From Lacticaseibacillus casei DSM 20011 = JCM 1134 = ATCC 393 (lineage in GTDB: Bacteria > Bacillota > Bacilli > Lactobacillales > Lactobacillaceae): a DNA stretch of 64,000 nt. Made by a program: the position numbers and the translations under genes. The stretch covers positions 2,356,001 through 2,420,000 of the forward strand of contig NZ_AP012544.1 in assembly GCF_000829055.1 (NCBI RefSeq). The letters run 5' to 3'. The stretch's first letter is position 1. Each line of letters opens with the position of its first letter. The notes under the pieces are model-generated. The model saw only the letters and a program-made list of their open reading frames with translations, did not search any database and was not told the origin of the DNA. Below, in pieces: positions 1 through 9,223 of the stretch.

Positions 1-1860
1 AGCCACGTCAGCATCTTGAGCAGCTTTGGCGGCTGCCTTGGCTGCATCATTTGCCGCATTAGAAGCCTTCAAAGCATCATCCGCGGCACGACTTGCTGCA
101 TCGGATGCTTCCGCCACATTGCCACTCTTGGCAGCTGTGTCAGCGGCTTGAGCAGCCTTGGCCGCATCAGCTGCAGCGTCAGATGCTTTCTTGGCAGCAT
201 TTGAAACAGCAGAATCGTCAGGATACTTGCTTGCATAATCATTAGCCTGAGTTGCTGAGTCGGAAGCATCATTCGCTGAACTGTGTGCATTATCTGCGTA
301 ACCTTTTGCAGCATTCAATGCTGCTTCAGAGGCTTTTGCGCCAGCCTTGGCCGCGTCGTTTGCGGCATTGGATGCTTTCAACGCATCGTCCGCTGCACGA
401 CTTGCTGCATCAGATGCGTCTGAAACATTACCACTCTTAGCTGCCTTGTCAGCTGCTTGAGCAGCTTTGGCGGCATCGGTCGCAGCATCAGAAGCTTTCT
501 TGTAAGCAGTTGAAACAGCCGCATCATCAGGATACTTGTTGGCGTAATCGCTTGCCTGGCTTGCAGCGGCTGCGGCATCGTTTGCTGAACTATGCGCATC
601 ATCAGCATATTCTGTAGCTGCCTGAGAAGCTGCTTCAGAAGCTCGTTGTGCTGCTTTTGCTGCGTCGTTTGCAGCATTTGCTGCTTTCGCGGCAGCATTT
701 GCTGCGCGTTTGGCCGCTTCAGAAGCACTAGCTGCATCATGGTTCTTGGCAGCACTGTCAGCATCTTTGGCTGCTTTTGCAGCATCGGCTGCGGCATCAG
801 CCGCTTTCTTGGCAGCATTTGAAACAGCAGCATTGTCAGGATAATTATTTGCAAAGTCGCTTGCCTGACTCGCTGAATCAGAGGCTGCGTCAGCCGATTT
901 GTGAGCATCGGATGCGGCATTGTTTGCCGCACGCGATGCAGCGTCACTCGCAGCCTTCACTGAGCATTAGCTGCGTTTGAAGCGTCCGTGGCCGCTTTAG
1001 CAGCTGTCGAACTATCGCCATTACGAGCGGCATCACTCGCTTTGGCAGCAGCTGAACTTGCTGTGCTTGCTGCAGCGCTTGCGTTATTTGCATCGTTTTG
1101 GATATTGGCATCTGACGGATTATCAAAAGCATTTGAAGCGGCACTGGCAGCAGCATCACTCGCTTTGGCTGCGTCATCGGCTGCAGCTTTAGCGGCATTG
1201 CTTGCTGCACGTGATGCAGCATCACTAGCCGCGTCAGTCGCTGCCTTGGCAGCATTCGAAGCATCCGTGGCCGCTTTTGAAGCCGTAGAACTATCGCCTT
1301 TGCTTGCAGCGTCACTCGCCTTGGCAGCTGCTGTACTTGCCTGGCTTGCCGCGGCATTTGCCTTGTCCGCGTCACTTTGGATATTGGCATCAGACGGGTT
1401 GTTCGCAGCGTCACTCGCAGCCTTCTTGGCCGCATCGCTAGCTTTGGCTGCATCATCTGCCGCTGCTTTTGCTGCATTGTTCGCTGCGCGTGATGCAGCA
1501 TCACTTGCGGCTTCATTCGCTGTCTTTGCAGCGTTTAAAGCGTCATTGGCTGCTTTGCCAGCCGTGGAACTGTCACCTTTGCTTGCAGCGTCACTTGCCT
1601 TGGCTGCTGCTGTACTTGCCTGGCTTGCTGCTGCATTTGCTTTGTCCGCGTCACTTTGGATATTGGCATCAGACGGGTTGTTCGCAGCGTCACTCGCAGC
1701 TTTCTTAGCTGCATCGCTAGCTTTGGCTGCATCATCTGCCGCTGCTTTTGCTGCATTGTTTGCCGCGCGTGATGCAGCATCGCTAGCTGCGTCGTTTGCT
1801 GTCTTGGCAGCGTTCGAAGCGTCCGTAGCCGCTTTTGAAGCCGTAGAACTATCGCCCTTG
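1..1860 (-). pseudogene. Out-of-frame continuation of the Ala/Ser/Asp-rich repeat adhesin
   Basis: The repeat protein that starts at 5542 continues here in two other minus-strand frames. From 1860 down to 960 one frame is open and encodes units such as ADDAAKASDAAKKAASDAA; it stops at a TGA at 957-959. From about 960 to the window edge a third frame is open with no stop and encodes NDYASKYPDDSAVSNAAKKA-type units like those nearer the N-terminus. No start codon belongs to either part, so both are the C-terminal body of the same gene after frame breaks. The first break looks like loss of about 58 bp within a repeat. The gene runs off the left edge, so its C-terminus and any LPxTG anchor are unseen. 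Confidence 0.75.
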
Positions 1861-2420
1861 CTTTGTCTGCATCACTTTGGATATTGGCATCAGACTTGTT
1901 GCCTGCAGCGTCACTCGCAGCCTTCTTAGCCGCGTCGCTAGCTTTGGCAGCATCATCTGCCGCTGCTTTCGCCGCATTGGCTGCTGCGCGTGATGCAGCG
2001 TCACTGGCTGCGTCACGTGCCGTCTTGGCGGCGTTTGAAGCATCCGCGGCCGCTTTTGAGGCAGTTGCACTGTCACCCTTGCTTGCGGCATCACTTGCCT
2101 TTGCAGCTGCTGAATTTGCGGCACTAGCTGCTGTGCTTGCCGTATCCGCATCACTTTGGATATTGGCATCAGACTTATTGTTGGCAGCATCACTGGCTGC
2201 GTCGTTTGCTGTCTTGGCAGCGTTCGAAGCGTCCGCAGCCGCTTTTGAAGCCGTAGAACTATCGCCTTTGCTTGCGGCATCACTTGCTTTGGCTGCTGCA
2301 GTGCTTGCTTGGCTTGCTGCCGCGCTTGCTTTGTCTGCATCACTTTGGATACTGGCATCAGACTTGTTGTTAGCGGCATCGTTTGCAGCATTCTTGGCTG
2401 CGTCACTGGCCTTGGCAGCA
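1000..2420 (-). repeat. Tandem DNA repeats coding NKSDANIQSDAD units of the adhesin
   Basis: A block marked by the sequence ggatattggcatcagac (plus strand), with variants, recurs near 1095, 1378, 1656, 1879, 2158 and 2347. The copies share long near-identical flanks. Near 1861 the unit is about 58 bp short, joining cgcccttg directly to ctttgtctgc, and this changes the frame. Confidence 0.8.
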
Positions 2421-5400
2421 TCATTTGCCGCTGCTTTGGCAGCATCACTGGCAGCCTTAGAAGCAGCCTGACTTGCAGCTTCTGCAGCTTTAGCCGCTGT
2501 GTTAGCAGCATCGGAAGCAATGCGCGCATCACTTTCTGCTGTACTTGCGGCATTACTTGCTTTTGCAACATCCCCCGTTTTGGCAGCATCACTTGCAGCA
2601 TCAGCTGCTTTTGCAGCGTCGGCAGCCGCTGAACTTGCTGTGCTTGCTGCAGTAGAGACAGCGCTATCAGAAGGGTACTTGTTGTGATTTGCTTCCGCCT
2701 GTTTTGCAGAATCAGATGCGGCATTGGCAGCTTTTCGAGCAGCATCGGCATAGATACCTGCCTGCGAATTAGAAGTGCTGCCGCCATTATCATTGCCACC
2801 GTCACCGTATGCAGCAGCTGCCTTCGCAGCGTCACTGGCAGCTGCACTAGCTACCTGAGCAGCGTTGGCAGCCTCATAAGCCTTCTCAAGTGCGGTTGGC
2901 ACATCACCACTCTTTGCGGCGGTTGCTGCATCACTTGCTGCAGTGGATGCAACAGCGGCGGCAGAGGTCGCAGTACTTGTGGCTTTAGAAATTGCAGCAT
3001 CGGAAGGATATTGTTTTGCATAACCTTCTGCTTTAGTCGCAGAGGCCGCGGCTTGGTCAGCAGAATTCTTTGCCTGACCAGCCAGTTCTTTTGCTCGCAC
3101 CACATTAGCTTCACTTGTAGCCAAGCTTGCAGCATCGGAAGCATCCTTTGCAAATCCAGCAGCCTGATTAGCCGCGTCAGATGCTCCAGAAACGTTGCCG
3201 TTCTTGGCGGCGGTTGCGGCCGCTGTAGCAGCATCGGAAGCTTTAGCTGCAGCACTGCTTGCGGTATCCGCAGCATGAACAATCAGTGGATCGCTTGGAT
3301 ACTTATCTTTCGTTGATCCTGCCTGCTTAGCGGAGGTAGCAGCATCATCTGCAGACTTCTTAGCTGCATCTGCAAATTTTCCGGCATCGCTAACGGCAGC
3401 ACTGCTGTTCGCATCTGATGCTGCAGACGCTGCTTTTGCCGCTTCAGCCGCTGCATCAGATGCAGTTGCGGCCGCTTGGAAAGCAATAGCAGCCTGACTG
3501 AATGCAGTATGCCGATCGGTCTTTGAAGCGGCTTCATCAGCAGCCTTAGCTGCATCAGAAGCTACCTTGGCAGCGGTGTCTGCTTTGGCAGCAGCCGCGG
3601 AAACCTTCGCATCAGAAGGATACTTTTTGGCAAAATCATCTGCCTGACTTGCAGATGTCGAGGCTTGATTTGCAGAAGCTTTAGCATTGTCAGCATAGCC
3701 TCGCGCCTCATTGGCATTTGCCTGGCTATGAGCCGTGGCAGCTGCATCAGAAGCAATTTTTGCGTCGCTCGCCGCGTCACTCGCTGCATTGGAAGCAGCA
3801 GATTCATTGCCATTCTTTGCAGCATCAGACGCTTGAGTTGCAGCATCAGACGCTTTAGCCGTCGCAGAAGAGGCGGTACTTGCAGCATTAGAAATCAAAG
3901 TGTCAGAAGGATACTTCTTAGCGTCAGTGCTTGCTTGGCTTGCTGAATCAGAGGCCGCATCTGCGGATTTCTTAGCATCACTCGCAAAGTCTTTTGCATC
4001 CGCTGCTGCGCCAATTGTCTTAGCTTTGTTCATGGCATCGGTCGCAACCTTGGCGGCGTCAGCTGCATCATTGGCTTCCTGCAAGGCTTTCGCAGCTTGT
4101 TCATTTGCTTTGGCAGCAAGTGACGAGGCGTTACTTGCTGCTTTTGCTGCTTCGTTAGCATACGAACCAGCAGCATCATAGTCGCCGGCTTTATTGGCCG
4201 CGTCTACTTGAGCAACTGCACTCTCAACCGCCTTATTTGCATCCGCAACCGAAGTAGCCAGTCCCTTAGCGCCTGCAGCGTCACTAGCTGCTGCTGACGC
4301 AAGTCCTGCTGTCTTAGTGTTAGCAGCAGACGCAACACTATTGAGATCTGCTAGGTCCTTGTTATCTGGATGTCTTGATGTAGCGCCAGAGGTATAGACG
4401 TACGCAGAACTGGCAGCTGTACTTGCCGTGTTTGCAATATCAGCGGCCGAATTTGCCGTCACCGTTGCTTGGCTTGCTGAAGTGCTTGCTGTAGAAGCAT
4501 CAGAAGTTGGTTTCGTTGTATCTGTAGCTGGGATAACCCGAATAAAGAAATACCCTGTAAAGGCTCCGACAAATTCTGTTGCACCGGTTGCTTGTGCAGC
4601 TTGAACGGTATAAACAACTGCATACGTCCCCGGCTTGTTATAGTCTTCAACACTGTTCCATACGGGAATATTGGCATCCGTCTCCGGACGGCCAACTTGC
4701 TTGGCAAGCTCTGTGCTGATCTTAGGTAAAGGCGTGATTGCCGCAAATGGCCCATGAAACTGGCCATCCCCGACATCGGTTGTCTGTGAATAGTCAATGA
4801 CACCTTCCGCTAAGCTTGCACTGAGCGTCACCCCATTACCTAAGTCAAAGGTTACAAGTTGTTCGCCTTGTGTTGCAGCACTCGCGACCGCATTGTCAGG
4901 AAAGGCGCTCTTGAAAGCTGCGTCCCCCGCATGAATCGTCAAGTTGTTGGCAGTCATCAAAACAGACTTATCGCCATTTTGATCCATGGTCAGCGATTTG
5001 GGAAAATCACCGCTATCACTCGCGACAGACCCCGAAGCCAGCGTAACCGAGCTTGCGGCTACTGGGTTTGCAGTTGCTGAACTTGCAGCTGCTGATGAAG
5101 CCGACGCAGATGCCGGAGTCGTTGCTGTTTGCACCTGTGACGCCGTACTTTGTGTCTGCACATTGGTAGCAGCTGCTGAACTTGGTGCAGCAGCTTGTGC
5201 CTGGGAAGCTACCTGAACGCTTGCCTGAATTGCAGCATCATTAGCCTGACTCTGTTGGGCAACCGCACTTTGCGGCGCACGACTCTGCGCGCTGGAAGCT
5301 GCTGATTGTTGTGCAACAGATGATGTTGGCGTCGAAGTATTGCTGAGTGCCGCCGCTGCCGCAATGGACTGCTCAACATTCGAGTCCGCATGAACCGGCG

Positions 5401-5542
5401 CCGATTCAGAAATAGCGACGCCAGCACCGCCGGCTAAGAACGCAAGGATACTATAAGCAAATACCCAACGCTTCCCCGCCTTATACATTTTGAAGTTCGT
5501 ATTTTTCTTTACGAGCTTCTGCTTTTTATTGAACTTTTCCAT
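1535..5542 (-). CDS. KxYKxGKxW signal peptide, serine/alanine-rich repeat surface adhesin (frameshifted)
   Basis: The start is the ATG at 5542 (MEKFNKKQK), since the open frame upstream of it has no surface-protein character. Residues 1-60 form a long signal peptide with the KMYKAGKRW motif, a hydrophobic stretch and a HADS end, the type usually exported by accessory SecA2/SecY2. A Ser/Ala/Gln-rich segment follows. Then comes a non-repetitive domain, about residues 160-340, likely the ligand-binding region. The rest is Ala/Ser/Asp repeats: roughly 95-residue units anchored on KYPSD, then shorter units containing NKSDANIQSDAD. At about 1861 the frame shifts, so the last about 108 residues (KARAIVLRLQKR onward) are out-of-frame. 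Upstream gtfA/gtfB on the same strand suggest O-glycosylation. Low-complexity coding alone could mislead, but the signal motif is clear. Confidence 0.8.
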   Translation of the reverse strand: MEKFNKKQKLVKKNTNFKMYKAGKRWVFAYSILAFLAGGAGVAISESAPVHADSNVEQSIAAAAALSNTSTPTSSVAQQSAASSAQSRAPQSAVAQQSQANDAAIQASVQVASQAQAAAPSSAAATNVQTQSTASQVQTATTPASASASSAAASSATANPVAASSVTLASGSVASDSGDFPKSLTMDQNGDKSVLMTANNLTIHAGDAAFKSAFPDNAVASAATQGEQLVTFDLGNGVTLSASLAEGVIDYSQTTDVGDGQFHGPFAAITPLPKISTELAKQVGRPETDANIPVWNSVEDYNKPGTYAVVYTVQAAQATGATEFVGAFTGYFFIRVIPATDTTKPTSDASTASTSASQATVTANSAADIANTASTAASSAYVYTSGATSRHPDNKDLADLNSVASAANTKTAGLASAAASDAAGAKGLATSVADANKAVESAVAQVDAANKAGDYDAAGSYANEAAKAASNASSLAAKANEQAAKALQEANDAADAAKVATDAMNKAKTIGAAADAKDFASDAKKSADAASDSASQASTDAKKYPSDTLISNAASTASSATAKASDAATQASDAAKNGNESAASNAASDAASDAKIASDAAATAHSQANANEARGYADNAKASANQASTSASQADDFAKKYPSDAKVSAAAAKADTAAKVASDAAKAADEAASKTDRHTAFSQAAIAFQAAATASDAAAEAAKAASAASDANSSAAVSDAGKFADAAKKSADDAATSAKQAGSTKDKYPSDPLIVHAADTASSAAAKASDAATAAATAAKNGNVSGASDAANQAAGFAKDASDAASLATSEANVVRAKELAGQAKNSADQAAASATKAEGYAKQYPSDAAISKATSTATSAAAVASTAASDAATAAKSGDVPTALEKAYEAANAAQVASAAASDAAKAAAAYGDGGNDNGGSTSNSQAGIYADAARKAANAASDSAKQAEANHNKYPSDSAVSTAASTASSAAADAAKAADAASDAAKTGDVAKASNAASTAESDARIASDAANTAAKAAEAASQAASKAASDAAKAAANDAAKASDAAKNAANDAANNKSDASIQSDADKASAAASQASTAAAKASDAASKGDSSTASKAAADASNAAKTANDAASDAANNKSDANIQSDADTASTAASAANSAAAKASDAASKGDSATASKAAADASNAAKTARDAASDAASRAAANAAKAAADDAAKASDAAKKAASDAAGNKSDANIQSDADKARAIVLRLQKRLRTLRTLPRQQTTQLAMLHHARQTMQQKQRQMMQPKLAMQLRKLRVTLRTTRLMPISKVTRTKQMQQQARQVQQQPRQVTLQAKVTVPRLAKQPMTL
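2640..4210 (-). repeat. Divergent tandem repeats coding KYPSD-anchored units of the adhesin
   Basis: Units of about 95 codons carry the anchor KYPSD or QYPSD followed by Ala/Ser/Asp-rich helix-like sequence. They diverge more at DNA level than the 1000-2420 block. Related units (KYPDD anchors) reappear at 1-960 beyond the frame breaks. Confidence 0.7.
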
Positions 5543-5660
5543 TTGCTCGCCCCACTTAATTAAAAAATTGGGACACCATTGACCACATTCTTGATTAAAA
5601 ATGTGAAAACGATGTCGCATAAATCTGTGGTCCAGTGGCAAAATCGAGTCTCAAGTTCGA

Positions 5661-5673
5661 TTTACCATTTTTT
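5661..5673. repeat. Left direct repeat flanking the IS30-family element
   Basis: The 13-bp sequence tttaccatttttt here is repeated exactly at 6935-6947 on the other side of the element. This is consistent with a target-site duplication. Confidence 0.65.
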
Positions 5674-6934
5674 CGCGCATTTTAGAATCAAGTTAGCCAC
5701 TGTCTCAAAATTTTTTGGACAATAAAAAACATCAAGAACAGATATCCTGTATCATTGAAGTTCCTACACAAACAATGGAAGAGGATATTGTCTTGATGCA
5801 GAAACAGGATAGCACACACCGCCAAAAAGGTCAGCACTTAACATCACTCGAGCGCGGAAAAGTGGCCGGATTCCGCCAAGCTGGGAAGTCCAATCGTTGG
5901 ATTGCTGCTGAAATTGGCGTCTGCCCGCAGACCATTAATAATGAAATCAAGCGAGGTACAGTAGATCAGGTCAAGAAGAGTAATGGCAAGCGCGTCTACC
6001 ATCGACAATACCTGCCAGAGGCTGCTCAGGCACGTTACGAGACTGCACGCTTGAGCTGCCATCGTCCTGACAAGTTCGCCAGCGTACAGGTCTTCTTAGC
6101 CTGGTACGTACAGCGAGCTAAGCAGGACAAATGGTCGCCGGATGCTTCAATCGGCTATGCCAAGCGACACAAGCTGTTTACTCCTGAAGAGCTTGTTTGT
6201 GCCTCGACTTTGTACCAGCACATTGACGACCAACGCCTAGAGATTCGAAATATCGACCTGTTGGAGAAGACTAAGCGGAAGACCTCTCACCAGCACCACA
6301 CCAAGGCTAAGCGCCTGGCTGGCCGCAGTATCGAGGAACGGCCTAAGGTCGTTGAACGATGCAGGCAGTTCGGTCACTGGGAGATGGATACCATTGTCGG
6401 TAAACGCAATGGCAAGGAGAGCGTCATCTTGACTCTGATTGAGCGCAAGACCCGTTGCCAACTTCTCCGCTTGATCGAAGGACGAGATGCAGACTCTGTG
6501 AGCTATGCATTGCGTGGAATCAAGCGCGAATGGGGAGCTTGCATCAAGACCATCACAGCCGACAACGGACCCGAGTTCACCGCCTTAAATACTGCTTTTG
6601 CTGGGACGGAAACTGAGATCTTCTACGCCCATCCTTACACGTCCTGCGACCGTGGCACCAACGAGGCACATAACCGGATGATCCGCCAGGACTTCCCTAA
6701 GGGCATGTCCCTAGATGACATTAGCCCTAGTCAAGTGCAGGCCACGCAAGACCGCTTGAATCAGTTGCCTCGCAAACAACAGGGCTACTGCACACCCCAG
6801 CAAAACTTTGAGGCCGAAGCTCGGCGCGTTCGCCGCATGGCCCAGTAGTCTCTCTAGCGCCACAACTTCTATTTGATAACGGCCTGTTCTGGGATTGTCC
6901 TCAACGACTGGCTAACTTGTTCTTGCAATTTACG
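5674..6934 (+). mobile_element. IS30-family insertion sequence, 1261 bp
   Basis: The ends form imperfect inverted repeats. The left end from 5674 and the reverse complement of the right end from 6934 align without gaps over about 28 bases and share caagttagcca. A single transposase gene fills the element, and a 13-bp direct repeat flanks it. It lies between gtfA and the adhesin start, only about 130 bp upstream of the adhesin ATG, so it may have separated the adhesin from its original promoter or may supply one. Confidence 0.8.
5796..6848 (+). CDS. IS30-family DDE transposase
   Basis: This enzyme would cut and join the element ends. The start is the ATG at 5796 with ggaagagga about 10 bases upstream; a longer frame exists but lacks a better site. 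The product of about 350 residues has the usual IS30 size. An N-terminal helix-turn-helix region (LTSLERGKVAGFRQAGKSNR then WIAAEIGVCPQTINNEIKRG) precedes a DDE core with WEMDTIVGK (first Asp), ITADNGPEF (second Asp) and a region around RGTNEAHNRMIRQDFPKG carrying the final Glu. The frame is intact, so the copy may be active. Confidence 0.9.
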   Translation: MQKQDSTHRQKGQHLTSLERGKVAGFRQAGKSNRWIAAEIGVCPQTINNEIKRGTVDQVKKSNGKRVYHRQYLPEAAQARYETARLSCHRPDKFASVQVFLAWYVQRAKQDKWSPDASIGYAKRHKLFTPEELVCASTLYQHIDDQRLEIRNIDLLEKTKRKTSHQHHTKAKRLAGRSIEERPKVVERCRQFGHWEMDTIVGKRNGKESVILTLIERKTRCQLLRLIEGRDADSVSYALRGIKREWGACIKTITADNGPEFTALNTAFAGTETEIFYAHPYTSCDRGTNEAHNRMIRQDFPKGMSLDDISPSQVQATQDRLNQLPRKQQGYCTPQQNFEAEARRVRRMAQ

Positions 6935-6947
6935 TTTACCATTTTTT
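6935..6947. repeat. Right direct repeat flanking the IS30-family element
   Basis: Exact second copy of tttaccatttttt, matching 5661-5673. Confidence 0.65.
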
Positions 6948-6949
6948 AC

Positions 6950-7150
6950 AAAAGCTGCTGAAATACCGACTTAAGCCGGCCGACCACCATTAGTCTTACG
7001 TGATGTTTTAAAATCCGAAAAAGGCTAGTCAGGTATTGGCGTTCTAGCATGACCAATATTGCTAGCATTTGGCGATCAGCAAGCCCACAGCAACCCACCC
7101 AAGAGCTGGTATACGTCAGACAGCTTGATGATTGCATTTGTGGTTTCGCT
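6950..7150 (-). pseudogene. Remnant of an IS5-type transposase N-terminus
   Basis: Read on the minus strand in mixed frames, this piece gives NAIIKLSDVYQLLGG, then RQMLAILV, then KTSRKTNGGRPA. I recognise this order from N-termini of IS5-group lactobacillus transposases (KLTDVYQLL, QMLAIL, GGRP). Frames change between the pieces and a stop follows GGRPA, so it is decayed and truncated. The IS30 element sits at its 3' side. Confidence 0.5.
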
Positions 7151-7580
7151 TAAAATTTGATGACAGGCAAGTCACTATTCATTTGCCTGTAATTACGATC
7201 ACCCCCAGATATTATGCCTGTTATTTTGACACATTCACATGTTATAACATTTCTCATACCATCACAACTCCAATGTTATAAAAAGATTTTTCAGTATTTT
7301 GACAACGTGTTATTTACTTTAAAAAATATTGTCAAAAGTTGACAATGTCAGCCTTTTATTGGCTATTTATGAACCTTTTACGATTTTTTGAGTTCTCAAA
7401 GATTCTTAAAAAGTCCACTAACGCCACTATTTTATAATTATTAATATTTTAAAATCTAAAATATCAGAATCTTAGTTGAATGTTATTTTTTCAATTTTTT
7501 GACTATCTGGAATTCTTGATGCATTCAATCTAGCTGCTTTCGAATTCTAGTTGCTTACTCATTCGCCTCAAATTTTAAGG
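7151..7580. other. AT-rich intergenic region, no gene seen
   Basis: About 430 bases of AT-rich sequence with many short T and A runs between the transposase remnant and the gtfA terminator. I see no convincing frame or RNA gene. Confidence 0.6.
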
Positions 7581-7581
7581 T

Positions 7582-7610
7582 AAAAAAAGAGATGGTCATC
7601 GCCATCTCTT
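7582..7610 (-). terminator. Rho-independent terminator after gtfA
   Basis: On the minus strand an AGAGATGG/CCATCTCT stem with a 6-base loop is followed by a run of seven Ts. It lies about 45 bases beyond the gtfA stop, so the gtfBA unit is not co-transcribed with the adhesin by simple read-through. Confidence 0.85.
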
Positions 7611-7653
7611 CCATACGTTAACAATTCAATTCTAAGGGTTCTAAATTTTGAAA

Positions 7654-9210
7654 TTATAGTGCTTCTGCTGCCAACACTTTTGCACGCTTTTTCGCGGCGT
7701 AGTCGAACAGCGTCTGCCATTGTTCAAACGTATTATCGTCCGTAAAGCGCAACGCATTTTGATAAGCTTCCTCACTGAAGGCTGCCAGCTTGTCCTTATG
7801 CGTAAGCAAATCAATGATGGCGTCTGCCAAGCCATCATTATCGCCGTTTTTAGTCAGAATGCCGCTTTTACCATCTTCGAGAATGTCTGCCGGCCCATAG
7901 TGAATATCGTTTGCGATCATGGGTAATCCATGCGACTGAGCTTCGATTAAGGTTAGTGGAAAACCCTCAGCCCTTGATGGCAATAGCCCGACTTGGGCAC
8001 GATTGTAAACCTCTGCGATGTTGCTGGTGTACCCTTTAAATAAAACACTATCTTCTAAGTGCATTTCTCTGACTAAGGCGCGCATCTTATCACCCACATC
8101 ACCGTTAGCGTAACCCCACAATTCAAGCTTAGCATCAGGAATAACTTTGAGTACTTTTTCGAAGGCTTTAATTGAACTGTCCTGTTGCTTCTCTGGTGCT
8201 AGGCGGGCGACATGGACGACGAGATTATTTTCCCGTTGTGCAAACGGCACTTTACTGGCTTCAACATCCGCAGCCTTAACAAATGCAACCCTAATATTGA
8301 AGACTGGCGGCTTGGTTCCCCATCGTGCCTCCACGTCCTTTTTCTGCTGCGAAGATGGCGCAATAATACCGTCCCACTTATCAAGATTGTTCAGTGAGCT
8401 GGCATAGAAATTGTTCAATCGGTCATGCATGATATCTTTGTCATCAGCCAAATGGTTGTTGTGTAAATGCAACACTTTAAATGCTGTCGTCTCCATATAT
8501 CGTAGTCCCCAGCCAGTCTCCGTAGTCCGATCGCTAATAAACACATTGTACCCACCATCGACTTTATTCAGCTGATCGTAGAAAAACCGTGTCAAATCAT
8601 GTAGGCCATCGAACAAATAGTCCACACCTTCAAAATCATCTAACTTGTAAGAAAACTTCTCCTTGTTTGCCCGATTGAGATAATGCAGTTTTTCAAGCTT
8701 AACGTTCCCTTCCAAGTCCAGATAATGTTCTTGGAAGATATTACCGGCATTGTCAAAATACTGGTTCAGGCAAAGAAAGCCACGAGAATTCCACCAGCTC
8801 ATCTTTGTTGTGCGACCGGTTGTATCAAAGTATTGAACATTACTGATTTCTCGTGGATTGGTGGCGCCTTGACGCAAATAGGCAATCCGATAGAGTTTAT
8901 TGTCTTTTAAATACGTGATTTTGTTGTCTTCGGCTTTCTGCGTGATGTCATCCCCAACGGCAATGACATCATCAACCGTGGTTACGGTTTTTTCGACATG
9001 TGTGGTGCCGCAAAAATAATCGAACAGATTCACAAAATGATCGTCGCTGATCTTGGCATCAGTGGTCACATCATGCAGATTCATGGCAAAAACTCGCGTC
9101 ACGATTTTCGCCGGAACTTGATGCTGATTGAATAAGTTCAGTCGCTGAATTTCTGCGCCTTCAATGCCTGATTTAGCAAACTGCATATTCTCATTTAAAA
9201 AATAATACAT
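7654..9210 (-). CDS. gtfA: GtfA-like protein O-glycosyltransferase (GT4 family)
   Basis: This 518-residue protein has the TagE/GtfA architecture: an N-terminal beta-rich domain typical of the family (MYYFLNENMQFAKSGIEGAE onward), then a GT-B glycosyltransferase core. The retaining GT4 catalytic signature EX7E is intact in SRAEGFPLTLIEAQSHGLP near residue 430. GtfA with its partner GtfB transfers the first sugar, usually GlcNAc, to Ser/Thr of serine-rich adhesins in the cytoplasm. The start ATG at 9210 has GGAGG 8 bases upstream. Only 13 bases separate it from gtfB. The nearby Ser/Ala-rich adhesin is the obvious candidate substrate. A wall teichoic acid glucosyltransferase role is the main alternative. 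Confidence 0.8.
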   Translation of the reverse strand: MYYFLNENMQFAKSGIEGAEIQRLNLFNQHQVPAKIVTRVFAMNLHDVTTDAKISDDHFVNLFDYFCGTTHVEKTVTTVDDVIAVGDDITQKAEDNKITYLKDNKLYRIAYLRQGATNPREISNVQYFDTTGRTTKMSWWNSRGFLCLNQYFDNAGNIFQEHYLDLEGNVKLEKLHYLNRANKEKFSYKLDDFEGVDYLFDGLHDLTRFFYDQLNKVDGGYNVFISDRTTETGWGLRYMETTAFKVLHLHNNHLADDKDIMHDRLNNFYASSLNNLDKWDGIIAPSSQQKKDVEARWGTKPPVFNIRVAFVKAADVEASKVPFAQRENNLVVHVARLAPEKQQDSSIKAFEKVLKVIPDAKLELWGYANGDVGDKMRALVREMHLEDSVLFKGYTSNIAEVYNRAQVGLLPSRAEGFPLTLIEAQSHGLPMIANDIHYGPADILEDGKSGILTKNGDNDGLADAIIDLLTHKDKLAAFSEEAYQNALRFTDDNTFEQWQTLFDYAAKKRAKVLAAEAL

Positions 9211-9223
9211 AACCCAACCTCCA

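Noticed and set aside
988-1929. Plus-strand 313-codon frame rich in Ala, Leu and Ser
   Set aside because: It is the antisense reading of the adhesin repeats; codon pattern and repeats belong to the minus strand.
1-4300. Dense regular repeats that could suggest a CRISPR array
   Set aside because: Units vary in length, are continuous with no spacers, and translate on the minus strand to Ala/Ser/Asp-rich adhesin sequence.
5543-5641. Upstream extension of the adhesin frame (MPLDHRF onward)
   Set aside because: It would place a non-signal sequence before the KxYKxGKxW signal peptide, which normally lies close to the N-terminus.
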